Positions 25,200-34,810 of a DNA stretch of 64,000 nucleotides are shown in pieces. How positions within the stretch are numbered: position 1 is the first letter of the stretch; the number at the start of each line of letters is the position of its first letter. The stretch is from Cycloclasticus sp. 46_120_T64. GTDB taxonomy: Bacteria; Pseudomonadota; Gammaproteobacteria; Methylococcales; Cycloclasticaceae. The notes under the pieces are model-generated. The model was given only the letters and a program-made list of their open reading frames with translations, did not search any database and was not told the DNA's origin. Where the stretch lies: contig MAAM01000004.1 in the NCBI GenBank assembly GCA_002162695.1, positions 273,795 through 337,794 on the forward strand. The letters are read 5' to 3'. A program made the position numbers and the translations under genes.

Positions 25200-26291
25200 A
25201 TGACTAAACAAACAATATTAAATAACGCACATCGTGAGCTTGGTGCTCGGATGGTTGATTTTGGTGGCTGGGATATGCCGGTTAATTATGGTTCGCAGAT
25301 CGACGAACACCATGAAGTAAGGAACGCAGTGGGGATGTTCGATGTTTCGCATATGACCGTTGTCGATGTGAGTGGTCAGCAAGCGAAGCCATTTTTGCAG
25401 TATTTATTGGCCAATGATGTCGCTAAATTAGAGCGTCAGGGTAAGGCCTTATATAGCTGCATGTTGAACGAAGATGCCGGTATTATTGACGACCTCATCG
25501 TGTATTTCCTAGATGATGAAAACTATCGTTTGGTGGTGAATGCGTCAACACGCGATAAAGATCTGGCGTGGATAGAGCAGCAGGCCGAGTCGTTTGAGGT
25601 GAGCATCGATGAGCGGGCCAATTTGGCGATGATCGCGGTGCAGGGTCCTAAAGCAAGGCAAAAGGTTTGCCCTATTCTGCCTGAACGCCTCGGCATGTCA
25701 GCGGCAGAAATTAAACCCTTCAGCGCATGTTGGTTTGGCGAATGGTTTGTCGGCAGAACCGGTTATACCGGAGAAGATGGCTTTGAAATTATGTTGCCGG
25801 AAGATAAGGCGCTCGGTTTTTGGCGGCAATTACTCGAAGTCGGGGTTAAACCCTGCGGTTTAGGCGCGCGCGACACCCTAAGGTTGGAAGCGGGAATGAA
25901 CCTATACGGCCAAGATATGGATGAAACTAAAAATCCTTTAGAGTCGGGTTTAGCTTGGACGATTAGCTGGTCACCAGCAGAACGTGATTTTATTGGCAAG
26001 GCCGCGTTAGAGACGATCAAACAACAAACGAATAATGACAAATTTGTCGGTCTATTATTAGAAGATAAAGGCGTGTTGCGTGGGCATCAACAAGTGGTGC
26101 TCGAAGACGGTTCGGTGGGTGAAATAACCAGTGGTGGTTATTCACCGACGATGGAACGTTCTATCGCCTTGGCCCGAGTGCCGGCAACCATTGGCGAGCA
26201 GTGTAAAATTGATATTCGCGGGAAATTGAAGAATGCTAGCGTGGTGAAACCTTGTTTCGTGCGGCAGGGCGCAGTACAAATTAAACTTTAA
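25200..26291 (+). CDS. gcvT: Aminomethyltransferase, glycine cleavage T-protein
   Basis: 363 residues. It transfers the methylene carbon from the lipoyl arm of H-protein to tetrahydrofolate, releasing ammonia. Family blocks: VDFGGWDMPVNYGSQ, GMFDVSHM with the catalytic-region Asp, GRTGYTGEDGFEI, and GARDTLRLEAGMNLYG. First gene of the operon gcvT-gcvH-gcvPA-tpx-gcvPB-kinase under riboswitch control. Confidence 0.96.
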   Translation: MTKQTILNNAHRELGARMVDFGGWDMPVNYGSQIDEHHEVRNAVGMFDVSHMTVVDVSGQQAKPFLQYLLANDVAKLERQGKALYSCMLNEDAGIIDDLIVYFLDDENYRLVVNASTRDKDLAWIEQQAESFEVSIDERANLAMIAVQGPKARQKVCPILPERLGMSAAEIKPFSACWFGEWFVGRTGYTGEDGFEIMLPEDKALGFWRQLLEVGVKPCGLGARDTLRLEAGMNLYGQDMDETKNPLESGLAWTISWSPAERDFIGKAALETIKQQTNNDKFVGLLLEDKGVLRGHQQVVLEDGSVGEITSGGYSPTMERSIALARVPATIGEQCKIDIRGKLKNASVVKPCFVRQGAVQIKL

Positions 26292-26364
26292 CTCAGAGTC
26301 GAACAAAATTTGTTCTCTCAACTAAAATATATACCCTTAGCTGGGTACTTAATAGGAAATGATT

Positions 26365-26754
26365 ATGTCAAATACACCTGATGATAGAAAATATGCCGAA
26401 TCCCACGAGTGGGCTTTCTTAGACAACGACGGAACCATTCGTGTTGGTATCACTGACCACGCGCAACAGGCCTTGGGCGACTTGGTGTTTGTTGAATTAC
26501 CTGAAGTCGGTCAAAGTGTAGGTAAGGGCGATGAGTGCAGCGTGGTTGAATCGGTGAAAGCTGCCTCGGATATTTACAGCCCAGTGTCGGGTGAAATCAT
26601 TGCGGTTAATGACTCTTTAGAAGACAGCCCAGAAGCGGTTAATGAAGCACCGTATGACGATGGTTGGTTGTTCGTGATCCAGCCCGTTGACGCCAGTGAG
26701 TTGGATGAGCTGATGGACGCGGATGCTTACCAGCAGTCAATCGACGAAGAGTAG
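26365..26754 (+). CDS. gcvH: Glycine cleavage H-protein
   Basis: 129 residues from ATG 26365, preferred because AGGAA stands six bases upstream; the ATG at 26359 is too close to it. H-protein carries the lipoyl arm between P, T and L proteins. The lipoylated Lys lies in [18 protein letters not shown]. The C-terminus ends in an acidic run. L-protein (lpd) is not in the window. Confidence 0.95.
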   Translation: MSNTPDDRKYAESHEWAFLDNDGTIRVGITDHAQQALGDLVFVELPEVGQSVGKGDECSVVESVKAASDIYSPVSGEIIAVNDSLEDSPEAVNEAPYDDGWLFVIQPVDASELDELMDADAYQQSIDEE

Positions 26755-26762
26755 AGACTAAG

Positions 26763-28127
26763 ATGCCATTTATTCCACACTCCGAACAAGATATTCAGCA
26801 AATGCTCGAGGTGATTGGTGCCGACAGCATCGATGACCTGTTTGATGAAATTCCAGCTAACCTACGTTGCGCCGAGCTGACCGCCATTCCATCGGGAATG
26901 AACGAGATGGAAGTGACGCGCTTGTTACGTGGGCGCGCCGCGCAAGACGGTTTGCCGTTGTGTTTCCTCGGTGCCGGTGCGTATGAACATCATATTCCCG
27001 CCGCGGTTTGGGAAATTACCACCCGTGGTGAGTTCTATAGCGCATATACACCGTATCAGGCGGAAGCATCGCAAGGTACCTTGCAGTTGTTATATGAATT
27101 CCAAACGATGATGGCCAGCCTAATGGGCATGGACGTGTCGAATGCGTCTTTGTATGACGGAGCCTCAGCACTAGCGGAAGCGGTATTAATGGCGGTACGA
27201 GCCAATCGTAAGTCTAAATCACGAAAAATCTTAATGCCTTGCACGGTTAACCCTATTTACCGAAAGGTGACTGAGGCGATTGTAAAAAATCAGGATATCG
27301 AACTGATTGATGTGCCGTTTGACCCGGTGACTGGACAAACCGACCTAGCGGCATTAGCCGAATTTTCCGGTGATGACTATGCTGCCTTAGTGATTCCCCA
27401 GCCGAACTTCTTTGGTGCCTTGGATCATGTCGATGCGATGACTGCTTGGGCGGCAGATAATAAAGTTTTATCGGTTGCAGTAGTTAACCCAATGGCGATG
27501 GCCTTATTAAAGCCGCCGGGTGAATGGGCTGAGATTGGCGTTGATATCGTTTGTGGTGAAGGTCAGCCGCTAGGTGCGCCGCTAGCATCGGGCGGGCCTT
27601 ATTTCGGCTTTATGTGTTGTAAGCAACAGCACGTACGCCAAATGCCCGGACGTATTATTGGCCGTACCACCGATTTAGATGGCAAACAGGGTTTCACCCT
27701 CACCTTACAAGCGCGTGAGCAACATATTAGGCGTTCGAAAGCGACTTCAAATATTTGTACCAACCAAGGTTTATTGGTGACGGCAGCGAGTATATATATG
27801 TCTCTATTAGGGCCTGAGGGCTTGAAGAAAGTGGCATTGAATTCGCACAAAAACTGCCAGGCATTGGTGCAACGTTTGGCACAGATTGACGGCGTGGACG
27901 TGGTGTTCAATGGGCCAACATTCCATGAATGTGTGTTGCAGCTTAATACCGATGCGCAACAAGTCATTGATGACTTGGCGCAACAGCACGATATCTTAGG
28001 TGGTTTCAATTTATCGCTGGATTATTCGGCGTTAAATAACTGCATTCTAGTGTGTGCGACCGAAACCCGAACGCTCGATGATATTGAGCGTTTTGCCATC
28101 ACCCTCGATGGTTTACTCAATAAATAA
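26763..28127 (+). CDS. gcvPA: Glycine dehydrogenase (decarboxylating) subunit 1
   Basis: 454 residues. It is the N-terminal half of the P-protein, here a separate subunit as in many bacteria rather than a broken gene. Conserved [15 protein letters not shown] and [13 protein letters not shown] are present. The subunit lacks the PLP lysine, which is in gcvPB. With gcvPB it decarboxylates glycine and passes the aminomethyl group to H-protein. It starts eight bases after gcvH. Confidence 0.95.
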   Translation: MPFIPHSEQDIQQMLEVIGADSIDDLFDEIPANLRCAELTAIPSGMNEMEVTRLLRGRAAQDGLPLCFLGAGAYEHHIPAAVWEITTRGEFYSAYTPYQAEASQGTLQLLYEFQTMMASLMGMDVSNASLYDGASALAEAVLMAVRANRKSKSRKILMPCTVNPIYRKVTEAIVKNQDIELIDVPFDPVTGQTDLAALAEFSGDDYAALVIPQPNFFGALDHVDAMTAWAADNKVLSVAVVNPMAMALLKPPGEWAEIGVDIVCGEGQPLGAPLASGGPYFGFMCCKQQHVRQMPGRIIGRTTDLDGKQGFTLTLQAREQHIRRSKATSNICTNQGLLVTAASIYMSLLGPEGLKKVALNSHKNCQALVQRLAQIDGVDVVFNGPTFHECVLQLNTDAQQVIDDLAQQHDILGGFNLSLDYSALNNCILVCATETRTLDDIERFAITLDGLLNK

Positions 28128-28136
28128 GGACGGATC

Positions 28137-28637
28137 ATGGCGACTATTACTTTAAAAGGTGCAGAGTTTCATACTAATGGCGAATTACCGACGGTCGGTA
28201 GCCAAGCCCCTGACTTTATCTTAACCACTCAATCACTGGCGGATGTGTCGCTGAGTGATTATGCGGGTAAGAAAAAGCTGATCAGCATCGTGCCGAGTCT
28301 CGATACCCCTGTTTGTCAGCTATCGAGTAAAAAATTCAATGAACACGCGGCGAAATTCCCCGATGCAGTTATCTTGATTGTGGCGGCGGATCTACCCTTT
28401 GCGATGGGGCGTTTCTGCAAGGCTGAAGGCCTAGATAATATTATTACCCTATCGATGATGCGTGGACGTGAGTTCGCCGAAGATTACGGCGTATTGATTG
28501 AAGATGGCCCCTTTAAAGGCATTACTAGCCGTGCGCTACTGGTGCTTGACGAAGATAATGTGGTGATCAGTGCCGAGTTGGTACGAGAAGTCGCCGATGA
28601 GCCAGATTACGACGCTGCCCTAGCTAAATTAAATTAA
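28137..28637 (+). CDS. tpx: Thiol peroxidase Tpx
   Basis: 166 residues, atypical 2-Cys peroxiredoxin. Peroxidatic Cys60 sits in SLDTPVC, and resolving Cys94 in GRFCKAEG, at the E. coli spacing. It reduces hydroperoxides with thioredoxin. It lies between gcvPA and gcvPB with gaps of 9 and 14 bp, so it is inside the operon and likely under the same riboswitch. This is an unusual place for tpx. Confidence 0.95.
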   Translation: MATITLKGAEFHTNGELPTVGSQAPDFILTTQSLADVSLSDYAGKKKLISIVPSLDTPVCQLSSKKFNEHAAKFPDAVILIVAADLPFAMGRFCKAEGLDNIITLSMMRGREFAEDYGVLIEDGPFKGITSRALLVLDEDNVVISAELVREVADEPDYDAALAKLN

Positions 28638-28651
28638 CGAGACATTATTCC

Positions 28652-30115
28652 ATGTTGATATTTGAGCAATCTCATCAAGGCCGCGCCTCTAATGCGCAGT
28701 TGCCTAGCGATGCTGACATTCCATCATCACTTCCTGCTGATGCCTTAAGAACCACTAAACCGACGCTACCTGAAGTGTCAGAAATGCAAGTGGTGAGGCA
28801 CTACACGCGTCTATCGCAGAAGAACTTCTCGATCGATACACACTTTTATCCGCTGGGTTCATGCACAATGAAATATAACCCGCGTGCGTGTAATACCTTG
28901 GCTAGCTTGGCCGAATTTACCGGCCGCCACCCATTAGGCCCAAGCCTACATGGGCAAGGTTTCTTGGAATGTATGTATGAATTACAGAGCATGCTGAAAG
29001 AAGTCACCGGTATGCAAGCCGTGTCGCTGTCGCCAGCGGCGGGTGCGCAGGGTGAATTTGCTGGGGTGGCGATGATCAAAGCCTACCACGACCAACGCAA
29101 TGACACCGAACGCTGTGAAATCCTCGTGCCGGATGCGGCGCATGGCACAAACCCAGCGTCGGCGGTGATGTGTGGTTATAAGGTGCGTGAAATTCCTACC
29201 GGTAAAAATGGAGATGTTGACCTAGCGGCACTGAAAGAAGCCGTGGGCCCACAAACTGCCGGCATCATGCTGACAAATCCCAGCACATTAGGTGTATTTG
29301 ACCGCAAGATTAAAGACATTGCCGACACGGTGCACAAGGCGGGTGGTTTGTTGTATTACGATGGAGCCAACCTGAATGCTATTTTAGGCAAGGTACGACC
29401 AGGTGATATGGGGTTTGACGTAATCCATATGAATTTACATAAAACCTTCTCTACACCGCACGGTGGTGGTGGGCCAGGTGCTGGCCCAGTGGGTGTTAGC
29501 GAACGTTTAAAACCTTATTTACCGGTACCAATGGTCGGCAAAAAAGATGGCCAATTCGTCTTGTTAGATGAAAATGATTATCCGCAAAGCATTGGGCGGA
29601 TGTCGGCTTTCGCCGGTAATGCAGGGGTGTTATTACGCGCCTATATTTATGCAAAAATGCTCGGCCGTGAAGGCATGTCACGAGTGGCAGAGTTTGCCAC
29701 CCTGAACGCTAACTACATGTTGAAACGTTTAATGGACGTGGGTTATGAGGCGGCGTATCCAGATCGTCGAGCCACTCATGAGTTTATTCTGACGCTGAAG
29801 AAACAAGCCAAGGAACTGAACGTGACGGCGATGGACGTTGCGAAACGTTTATTAGACTACGACTTCCACGCACCGACGACTTATTTCCCGTTATTGATTG
29901 CCGAGTGTTTACTCATCGAGCCGACCGAGACTGAAGCAAAAGAAACGCTGGATGGTTTTATTGATACGATGGAGACCATTTTGCACGAAGCGAAAACCGA
30001 TGGCGCTATGTTGAAGGCGGCACCGTATAGCTTACCGGTTAGGCGCCTTGATGATGTTAAGGCGGTCAAGCAGCTTGACGTGGTATGGAAAAAACAAGGA
30101 CAGGGAGAAAAATGA
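28652..30115 (+). CDS. gcvPB: Glycine dehydrogenase (decarboxylating) subunit 2
   Basis: 487 residues, the C-terminal half of P-protein. The PLP lysine is in [21 protein letters not shown]. Other blocks: [24 protein letters not shown] and TNPSTLGVF. Forms the active P-protein with gcvPA. Its last four bases (ATGA) overlap the start of the sugar-kinase gene. Confidence 0.96.
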   Translation: MLIFEQSHQGRASNAQLPSDADIPSSLPADALRTTKPTLPEVSEMQVVRHYTRLSQKNFSIDTHFYPLGSCTMKYNPRACNTLASLAEFTGRHPLGPSLHGQGFLECMYELQSMLKEVTGMQAVSLSPAAGAQGEFAGVAMIKAYHDQRNDTERCEILVPDAAHGTNPASAVMCGYKVREIPTGKNGDVDLAALKEAVGPQTAGIMLTNPSTLGVFDRKIKDIADTVHKAGGLLYYDGANLNAILGKVRPGDMGFDVIHMNLHKTFSTPHGGGGPGAGPVGVSERLKPYLPVPMVGKKDGQFVLLDENDYPQSIGRMSAFAGNAGVLLRAYIYAKMLGREGMSRVAEFATLNANYMLKRLMDVGYEAAYPDRRATHEFILTLKKQAKELNVTAMDVAKRLLDYDFHAPTTYFPLLIAECLLIEPTETEAKETLDGFIDTMETILHEAKTDGAMLKAAPYSLPVRRLDDVKAVKQLDVVWKKQGQGEK

Positions 30116-31044
30116 GTGCATTAATTTGTGGGTCGATGGCGTTTGATACCATCATGGTGTTCCATGATCAATTCAAAAACCACATCATGCCGGATAAGGT
30201 GCATATGTTGAATGTGTGTTTTTTGGTGCCGAATCTACGCCGTGAGTTTGGTGGTTGTGCAGGCAATATCGCTTATAACCTACACCTGCTCGGTGAAGAA
30301 GCATTGCCAATGGCAACGGTCGGTAAAGACTTCGGCCCTTACGCTGACTGGATGAGTGAAAAAGGCGTTAGCCAGCAATATCTATTAACTCTAGACGACG
30401 ATTACACTGGGCAAGCCTATATCACCACCGATATGGATGATAACCAGATTACCGCTTTTCACCCAGGCGCTATGGGCCGTTCAGAGCTTAACCGCGTGCC
30501 AAAAGATGCCGGTATTAAGCTGGGTATTGTTTCTCCTGATGGTCGAGACGGAATGATTCAGCACGCGCAGCAGTTTGTAGAAGCGGGGATTCCGTTTATC
30601 TTCGATCCCGGTCAAGGTTTACCGATGTTCGATGGTGATGAGCTGAAAGCTTTTATTGAACAAGCGACTTGGGTGACGGTGAATGATTACGAAGCGGAGA
30701 TGATGCAAGAAAAAACAGGTTTGTCGCCGCATGAAATCGCCTCGCAAGTAGAGGCCTTGATTGTTACCAAGGGTGCGCAGGGTTCGTTAATCTACTCTCA
30801 AGGGAAACGTTTAGATATTCCTGCAGCCAAGGCGAGTGCGGTGGTTGATCCTACCGGTTGTGGCGATGCTTATCGTGCGGGTTTATTGTATGGCTTAATG
30901 AATGATTTGGATTGGGACACTACAGGACGTATCGCCAGCCTGATGGGGGCTATTAAAATAGCGCATGCGGGAACCCAAAACCACGCGCCAAGTTTGGCCG
31001 ATATTAAGGTGCAATATAGTGAACAATTTGGCGGTTCTTTTTAA
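30112..31044 (+). CDS. PfkB-family carbohydrate/adenosine kinase
   Basis: 310 residues from ATG 30112, which overlaps the gcvPB stop and has GGGAG upstream. Family blocks: [16 protein letters not shown] near the N-terminus and the anion-hole signature [17 protein letters not shown] with the catalytic Asp. The closest recognised group is bacterial adenosine kinase, though ribokinase-like substrates cannot be excluded. It is the last gene of the gcv operon. A link to one-carbon and methyl metabolism (adenosine recycling from S-adenosylhomocysteine) is an inference. The operon ends at the hairpin at 31175. Confidence 0.8.
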   Translation: MSALICGSMAFDTIMVFHDQFKNHIMPDKVHMLNVCFLVPNLRREFGGCAGNIAYNLHLLGEEALPMATVGKDFGPYADWMSEKGVSQQYLLTLDDDYTGQAYITTDMDDNQITAFHPGAMGRSELNRVPKDAGIKLGIVSPDGRDGMIQHAQQFVEAGIPFIFDPGQGLPMFDGDELKAFIEQATWVTVNDYEAEMMQEKTGLSPHEIASQVEALIVTKGAQGSLIYSQGKRLDIPAAKASAVVDPTGCGDAYRAGLLYGLMNDLDWDTTGRIASLMGAIKIAHAGTQNHAPSLADIKVQYSEQFGGSF

Positions 31045-31249
31045 GTTGAGGCCCAGTATAACGACTGCGCTTGATAATACGGCGTTAAAAAACAGCTTAA
31101 ATTGCTCATTTAGACGGTAGTTTTTGTGCCTGCGCTCGCTACGTTATTCAGAGGTTGCAAGTTATTTAGCTTATAAAAAAGGCCCCGCCATTGATGGTCG
31201 GGGCCTTTTTTTGTGCCGACGTTAAGTGGAATTTATTAATAGCGTCGTC
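31045..31249. other. Convergent intergenic region with terminator
   Basis: No reading frame. The only clear element is the bidirectional terminator at 31175-31212. Confidence 0.5.
31175..31212. terminator. Bidirectional intrinsic terminator
   Basis: AAAAAAGGCCCCG and CGGGGCCTTTTTTT pair around a small loop. A-run on one side and T-run on the other let it end both the gcv operon (+) and yjdM (-). Confidence 0.88.
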
Positions 31250-31591
31250 TTATACCTTTTTCACAAATTGAGTTTTTAACTTCATCGGTCCAATGCCTGG
31301 CACTTTACAGTCAATATCGTGGTCACCATCGATCAAACGAATGCCCTTGACCTTAGTGCCAACCTTCACCACCGATGAACTGCCCTTTACCTTTAAGTCT
31401 TTTATAACGGTGACGGTATCGCCGTCTTGTAAAACATTGCCATTAGCATCTTTAAACACGCGTTCTGCATCGTCGTTATCAACGGCGGCATCTTTAGACC
31501 ATTCGTGGGCGCATTCTGGGCAGATAAGCATATTGCCATCTTCGTAGCTGTATTCTGAGTTACATTTTGGGCAATTAGGTAAATCGCTCAT
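31250..31591 (-). CDS. yjdM: PhnA/YjdM zinc-ribbon protein
   Basis: 113 residues. An N-terminal zinc ribbon CPKC...CPEC (about residues 7-27) precedes a small beta domain ([34 protein letters not shown]). The family is often annotated as alkylphosphonate protein PhnA, but it is not part of the C-P lyase pathway and its role is unclear. Single gene. Confidence 0.9.
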   Translation of the reverse strand: MSDLPNCPKCNSEYSYEDGNMLICPECAHEWSKDAAVDNDDAERVFKDANGNVLQDGDTVTVIKDLKVKGSSSVVKVGTKVKGIRLIDGDHDIDCKVPGIGPMKLKTQFVKKV

Positions 31592-31657
31592 GGTTAATCC
31601 TGTGTGTTTGGCTTGAAAAGTTTTTATTATAAGACCTTTCTCCTGCCGTCATAGGGC

Positions 31658-32068
31658 TTAATCGGTGACTCTACCGCGTAATGACTTTACTTTGCCACGC
31701 TGGGTTTTACGGTCCACTCTCTTTTTTCGTGCATTTTTGCTGGGTTTGGTGGCGCGGCGAGCTCGTTGTGTTAACGCTGCTTGCTGGATCATTTCGCGTA
31801 AACGTTGTAAGGCGGCAGCCTTGTTTTTTTCTTGGGTGCGGTATTGCTGCGCTTTGATGATAATAACGCCATCTTTGTTAATGCGTTGATCAGCTAAATT
31901 GCTGAGTCGTTGTTTATAAAAATCGCTTAACGAGGAGGCGTGAATATCAAAGCGTAGGTGAATGGCGCTAGAAACCTTGTTGACGTTCTGCCCGCCTGCA
32001 CCTTGAGAACGAATGGCCGACAGCTCTATCTCGCTGTCGGCAATTGAAATGTGTGAGGATATGTACAC
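31658..32068 (-). CDS. arfB: Peptidyl-tRNA hydrolase ArfB (ribosome rescue)
   Basis: 136 residues. The GGQ motif is in RSQGAGGQNVNKVSSA, followed by a basic C-terminal tail (KKRVDRKTQRGKVKS) that enters the empty mRNA channel. ArfB hydrolyses peptidyl-tRNA on ribosomes stalled without a stop codon. Length and tail match E. coli YaeJ. It stands alone, upstream of yjdM on the same strand. Confidence 0.93.
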   Translation of the reverse strand: MYISSHISIADSEIELSAIRSQGAGGQNVNKVSSAIHLRFDIHASSLSDFYKQRLSNLADQRINKDGVIIIKAQQYRTQEKNKAAALQRLREMIQQAALTQRARRATKPSKNARKKRVDRKTQRGKVKSLRGRVTD

Positions 32069-32100
32069 TAAGCGTGTTGATACAAACGCTAAAACGGGGC

Positions 32101-32322
32101 TTATTTGCGTTTTTCGGCGCGGCGCTTATTGCGATCAGACTGCTTGGTTAAAAATGTCAGCAGTTCTTTTTCGGCCCATTTTTTGGCATCAGCTTCCGAC
32201 TTAAAATCGGCTTGAGTTTTTGAGACGACGGTTTTTTCTACGCTGGCACGGCGGGTAATTTCCGCGGTCCAACTGTCGTTTACTTTGGAAATTCGGCTGT
32301 CGTATTTTTTACTTTGTTTCAT
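32101..32322 (-). CDS. DUF3622-type small basic protein
   Basis: 73 residues from ATG 32322; the longer frame upstream would run into cvfB. The pattern KYDSRISKVNDSWTAEITRR, then WAEKELLTFL and RNKRRAEKR resembles DUF3622, a short protein of unknown function. It follows cvfB by 28 bp. The family name is from memory of the motif and should be checked. Confidence 0.65.
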   Translation of the reverse strand: MKQSKKYDSRISKVNDSWTAEITRRASVEKTVVSKTQADFKSEADAKKWAEKELLTFLTKQSDRNKRRAEKRK

Positions 32323-32350
32323 AGTGTTATCGGTTCTGTGGGTAATAGGG

Positions 32351-33187
32351 TTATTGCGGGATGATGCGAATGCCATTCTTCTCAATGCTGATAACGCGCT
32401 GCTTATAGAGAGCGCCAATAGCTTTCTTGAAGGCACCCTTACTCATGCCTAGGGTGTCGGCAATAATTTCGGGGCTAGATTTGTCATGGATGGGCGCAAA
32501 ACCATCGTTTTTTTCTAAATGATTAAGGATTATTTTGCTGTATTTATCACGGGTTTCTTTACCGCCTTGCAGGCTCAGGTCGATTTTCCCATCGGGACGA
32601 ATGCGTTTAATGAACCCTTTTTTTGATTGCCCAAAACTGAGTTGTTGGAACACGTCATTTTTATACAGTACACCCCAATGACTGTTATTAATAATCGCCT
32701 TAAAACCAAGGTCGGTGCTGTTGGCGATAATTAAATCGACTTGCTGCTGTGGGCTGAAGTCGTGGGGCTCTTCATCATCAATGAATTTATCTATTTTGGA
32801 GGACGCAACAATACGCCCGTCATTTTTATCACGGTATAAATAAACCAAATAGTAGGTATCGACGTCCATTGGCCGGTGTTGTTCGGCAAACGGTACTAAC
32901 ACGTCTTTTTCCAAACCCCAGTCTAAAAAAGTACCGACGTGGGTACGCGCTACCGCTTTTAGGTAGGCAAATTGGCCAACTTCAGCTTTGGGTTTTTTAC
33001 TGGTGGCAATGGGGCGATCTTCGGAGTCTAGGTAGATAAAAGCGTAGATTATGTCACCTACGTTTAAATCTCGGGGCGCGTTTTTATTGGGTAATAAGAC
33101 TTCCCCTAGCTCTTTTGCGTCTAAATAGTAGCCAAAATCTAATGATTTAACGACTTCTAATTGATATGTATTTCCAACCTTGACCAT
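32351..33187 (-). CDS. cvfB: CvfB/YitL S1-like RNA-binding protein
   Basis: 278 residues. Three S1-like OB segments (VGNTYQLEVVKSLDFGYYL; VGQFAYLKAVARTHVGTFLDWG; a third around KGFIKRIRPDGKIDLSLQ) are followed by a C-terminal winged helix (ADTLGMSKGAFKKAIGALYK). CvfB proteins bind RNA and affect virulence-factor expression in Staphylococcus; the role in proteobacteria is not known. Confidence 0.88.
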   Translation of the reverse strand: MVKVGNTYQLEVVKSLDFGYYLDAKELGEVLLPNKNAPRDLNVGDIIYAFIYLDSEDRPIATSKKPKAEVGQFAYLKAVARTHVGTFLDWGLEKDVLVPFAEQHRPMDVDTYYLVYLYRDKNDGRIVASSKIDKFIDDEEPHDFSPQQQVDLIIANSTDLGFKAIINNSHWGVLYKNDVFQQLSFGQSKKGFIKRIRPDGKIDLSLQGGKETRDKYSKIILNHLEKNDGFAPIHDKSSPEIIADTLGMSKGAFKKAIGALYKQRVISIEKNGIRIIPQ

Positions 33188-33284
33188 GATTTGCCTTTTA
33201 TATGCTGCTTATCGCGCGATTATACATCGCATCGCGACGACGTGGTTAAATCCATATGCGGGTGGGCTGCTGAGGGGAATTCCG

Positions 33285-33389
33285 ATGGCGCTTCATGCCT
33301 TGATAAAAAGAGAGGGGGCCCAAGTGATGAGAAGCAAGCGGGTTAATGATTGGAACCCAGTTAAGTAACGGAGGCCTACCGGCCTCCGC
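33285..33389 (+). other. Possible 27-residue ORF followed by a hairpin
   Basis: ATG 33285 has a good ribosome site (GAGGGG seven bases upstream) and opens a 27-codon frame (MALHALIKREGAQ) ending at 33368. It is followed at once by a perfect 8-bp hairpin, CGGAGGCC/GGCCTCCG (33370-33389), without a T-run. The arrangement looks like a small gene unit, but the peptide resembles nothing I know and the region lies between two - strand genes. Low confidence. Confidence 0.25.
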
Positions 33390-33408
33390 GACTTATCTTG
33401 ATCTGTGC

Positions 33409-33702
33409 TTAGCTAGGAATGGTCGCCAAGTAGGTAATGCTAGGGGCCGCGGATAATAAACCAGCCAATTTTTCAATCTCTCCGCGTTCGGTACGCCAAG
33501 CCAAATAGGCTTCATGGTCGGAACGTTGGTTCCATTTCTCGAGGATGACGATATTATGAACGTCGTCTTCGTTGCTAGTAACAACAACGCCCTGACAGCC
33601 AGGGTAGTTTCGGGTGTCGGGTAAAATTGCTGCAAAGATACTGAGTAGTTCTTCACGGTTGTCGTGGTTTACTTGCAAACTAAAAATAACATCAACTGAC
33701 AT
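33409..33702 (-). CDS. Antibiotic biosynthesis monooxygenase (ABM) domain protein
   Basis: 97 residues forming one ABM ferredoxin-like domain: VIFSLQVNHDNREELLSIF, PGCQGVVV, and VILEKWNQRSDHEAYLAWR. Relatives such as YgiN oxidise quinols or small aromatics without cofactors. The substrate is unknown. Single gene with its own spacer on both sides. Confidence 0.88.
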   Translation of the reverse strand: MSVDVIFSLQVNHDNREELLSIFAAILPDTRNYPGCQGVVVTSNEDDVHNIVILEKWNQRSDHEAYLAWRTERGEIEKLAGLLSAAPSITYLATIPS

Positions 33703-33742
33703 AAAACTCTCCGGTAGGTTTATTGGAATATGCTAACTAACC

Positions 33743-34810
33743 TTATGGAGTATATGCGTTTAGCTTAAAGCTCGCAATAAGCGGTAAGTGGTCGGAAATT
33801 TCAAGGGTATCCTGTTGGCGAATACGCTTAGCTTGGCAGCTTAAGAGTGGCGAGTAGAACAAATAATCGATGCTTCTATCGGGTTTGTTGACCTCGGGGT
33901 CATTGGGGAAATAGCTGTACCATAGATGAGGGTTTTGCAAATCTTCGCGGGAAGGGATGCAGGGGTACTTTTCGCTGAGGTTAGTGAGTTCGCTGTTTGC
34001 TCGATAATGTTTTTGTTGGCGCTCTGGTAGGTGTTGATATTGCCCAGCAGGCAGCAAATTGAAGTCGCCGCCGATTAACCAAGGGCTGTTCTGCGCGCAG
34101 AGCTGGTTGAGTATCGAGTCGACTTGATCGACCTGCCGTTGCAAGGTATCGGACTGTTTGGAAAACGCTTCTAAGTGGGTATTCAGTAAGACCATCTCGC
34201 CGCCTTCGCGAAAGGGGATGCGAGTTTCTAGTACCGCACGTTTAATACCGAGGTGTTTGCTAAAAATGTTAGCAGGAGTGAGCGCGAGTTGGTGGCGTTG
34301 AGCGCTGCTGATCGGGTGTTTCGAAAGGGTGCTGAGTTTCATCCCCGCTGCCCCCCATACGCGCGGATGGGGCACGAAATCTGATTGCCAGTAAAACGCC
34401 GAGGCGTGGTGGCTATACTCGTCGGGTAAGAGGCTCAGCAGTTGAGCTAATTGGTCTTGGTACTGGGTGCGCTTAGCGCCATCATCGACCTCTTGTAGTA
34501 AGACAAAATCGGGCTGTTCATCGTTGATGATGCGCGCGAGTTCTTGGATGGTTTTATGTGTGGACGCAGCGGATGGCTGATTGTCTGGGCCGTCGGCATT
34601 GGGCAGGTCAAACCAAAATACGTAACCCTTGCCGGCCATAAATTGCACATTATAGGATAATACCTTGATCTCTTGCTGGCGGCTGAGTAAAGGGCTGTTT
34701 GCGCGTTTAACGACCGGTTCAGCTTGCAGAATTTGTGGGTAATAAGCACCTTTCAATAGTGCGAATGCCAGACCGGTAATCAGCAGTAACAGGATGCCTG
34801 CAATGATCAT
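33743..34810 (-). CDS. Endonuclease/exonuclease/phosphatase (EEP) family protein, paralogue 1
   Basis: 355 residues. An N-terminal hydrophobic helix (residues 1-17) suggests membrane anchoring or export. The EEP fold motifs follow: SYNVQFMAG, LLQEVDDG with the metal Glu, GGDFNLLP with Asp/Asn, and the final SDHLPL with the catalytic His. Substrate could be nucleic acid, phosphoinositide or another phosphodiester. It overlaps the TAXI-protein gene by four bases (ATGA). A close paralogue is at 40343-41437; both share AGKxYVFxxDLxxxxGPDxxPS. Confidence 0.85.
   Translation of the reverse strand: MIIAGILLLLITGLAFALLKGAYYPQILQAEPVVKRANSPLLSRQQEIKVLSYNVQFMAGKGYVFWFDLPNADGPDNQPSAASTHKTIQELARIINDEQPDFVLLQEVDDGAKRTQYQDQLAQLLSLLPDEYSHHASAFYWQSDFVPHPRVWGAAGMKLSTLSKHPISSAQRHQLALTPANIFSKHLGIKRAVLETRIPFREGGEMVLLNTHLEAFSKQSDTLQRQVDQVDSILNQLCAQNSPWLIGGDFNLLPAGQYQHLPERQQKHYRANSELTNLSEKYPCIPSREDLQNPHLWYSYFPNDPEVNKPDRSIDYLFYSPLLSCQAKRIRQQDTLEISDHLPLIASFKLNAYTP

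Noticed and set aside
26763-30115. gcvP split into two genes as a frameshifted pseudogene
   Set aside because: The two frames are separate subunits with their own starts, and tpx lies between them. This is the known two-subunit P-protein, not a broken single gene.
33393-33656. Alternative frame of 87 residues over the ABM gene
   Set aside because: It is a shadow of the ABM gene at 33409-33702, which shows the family pattern.
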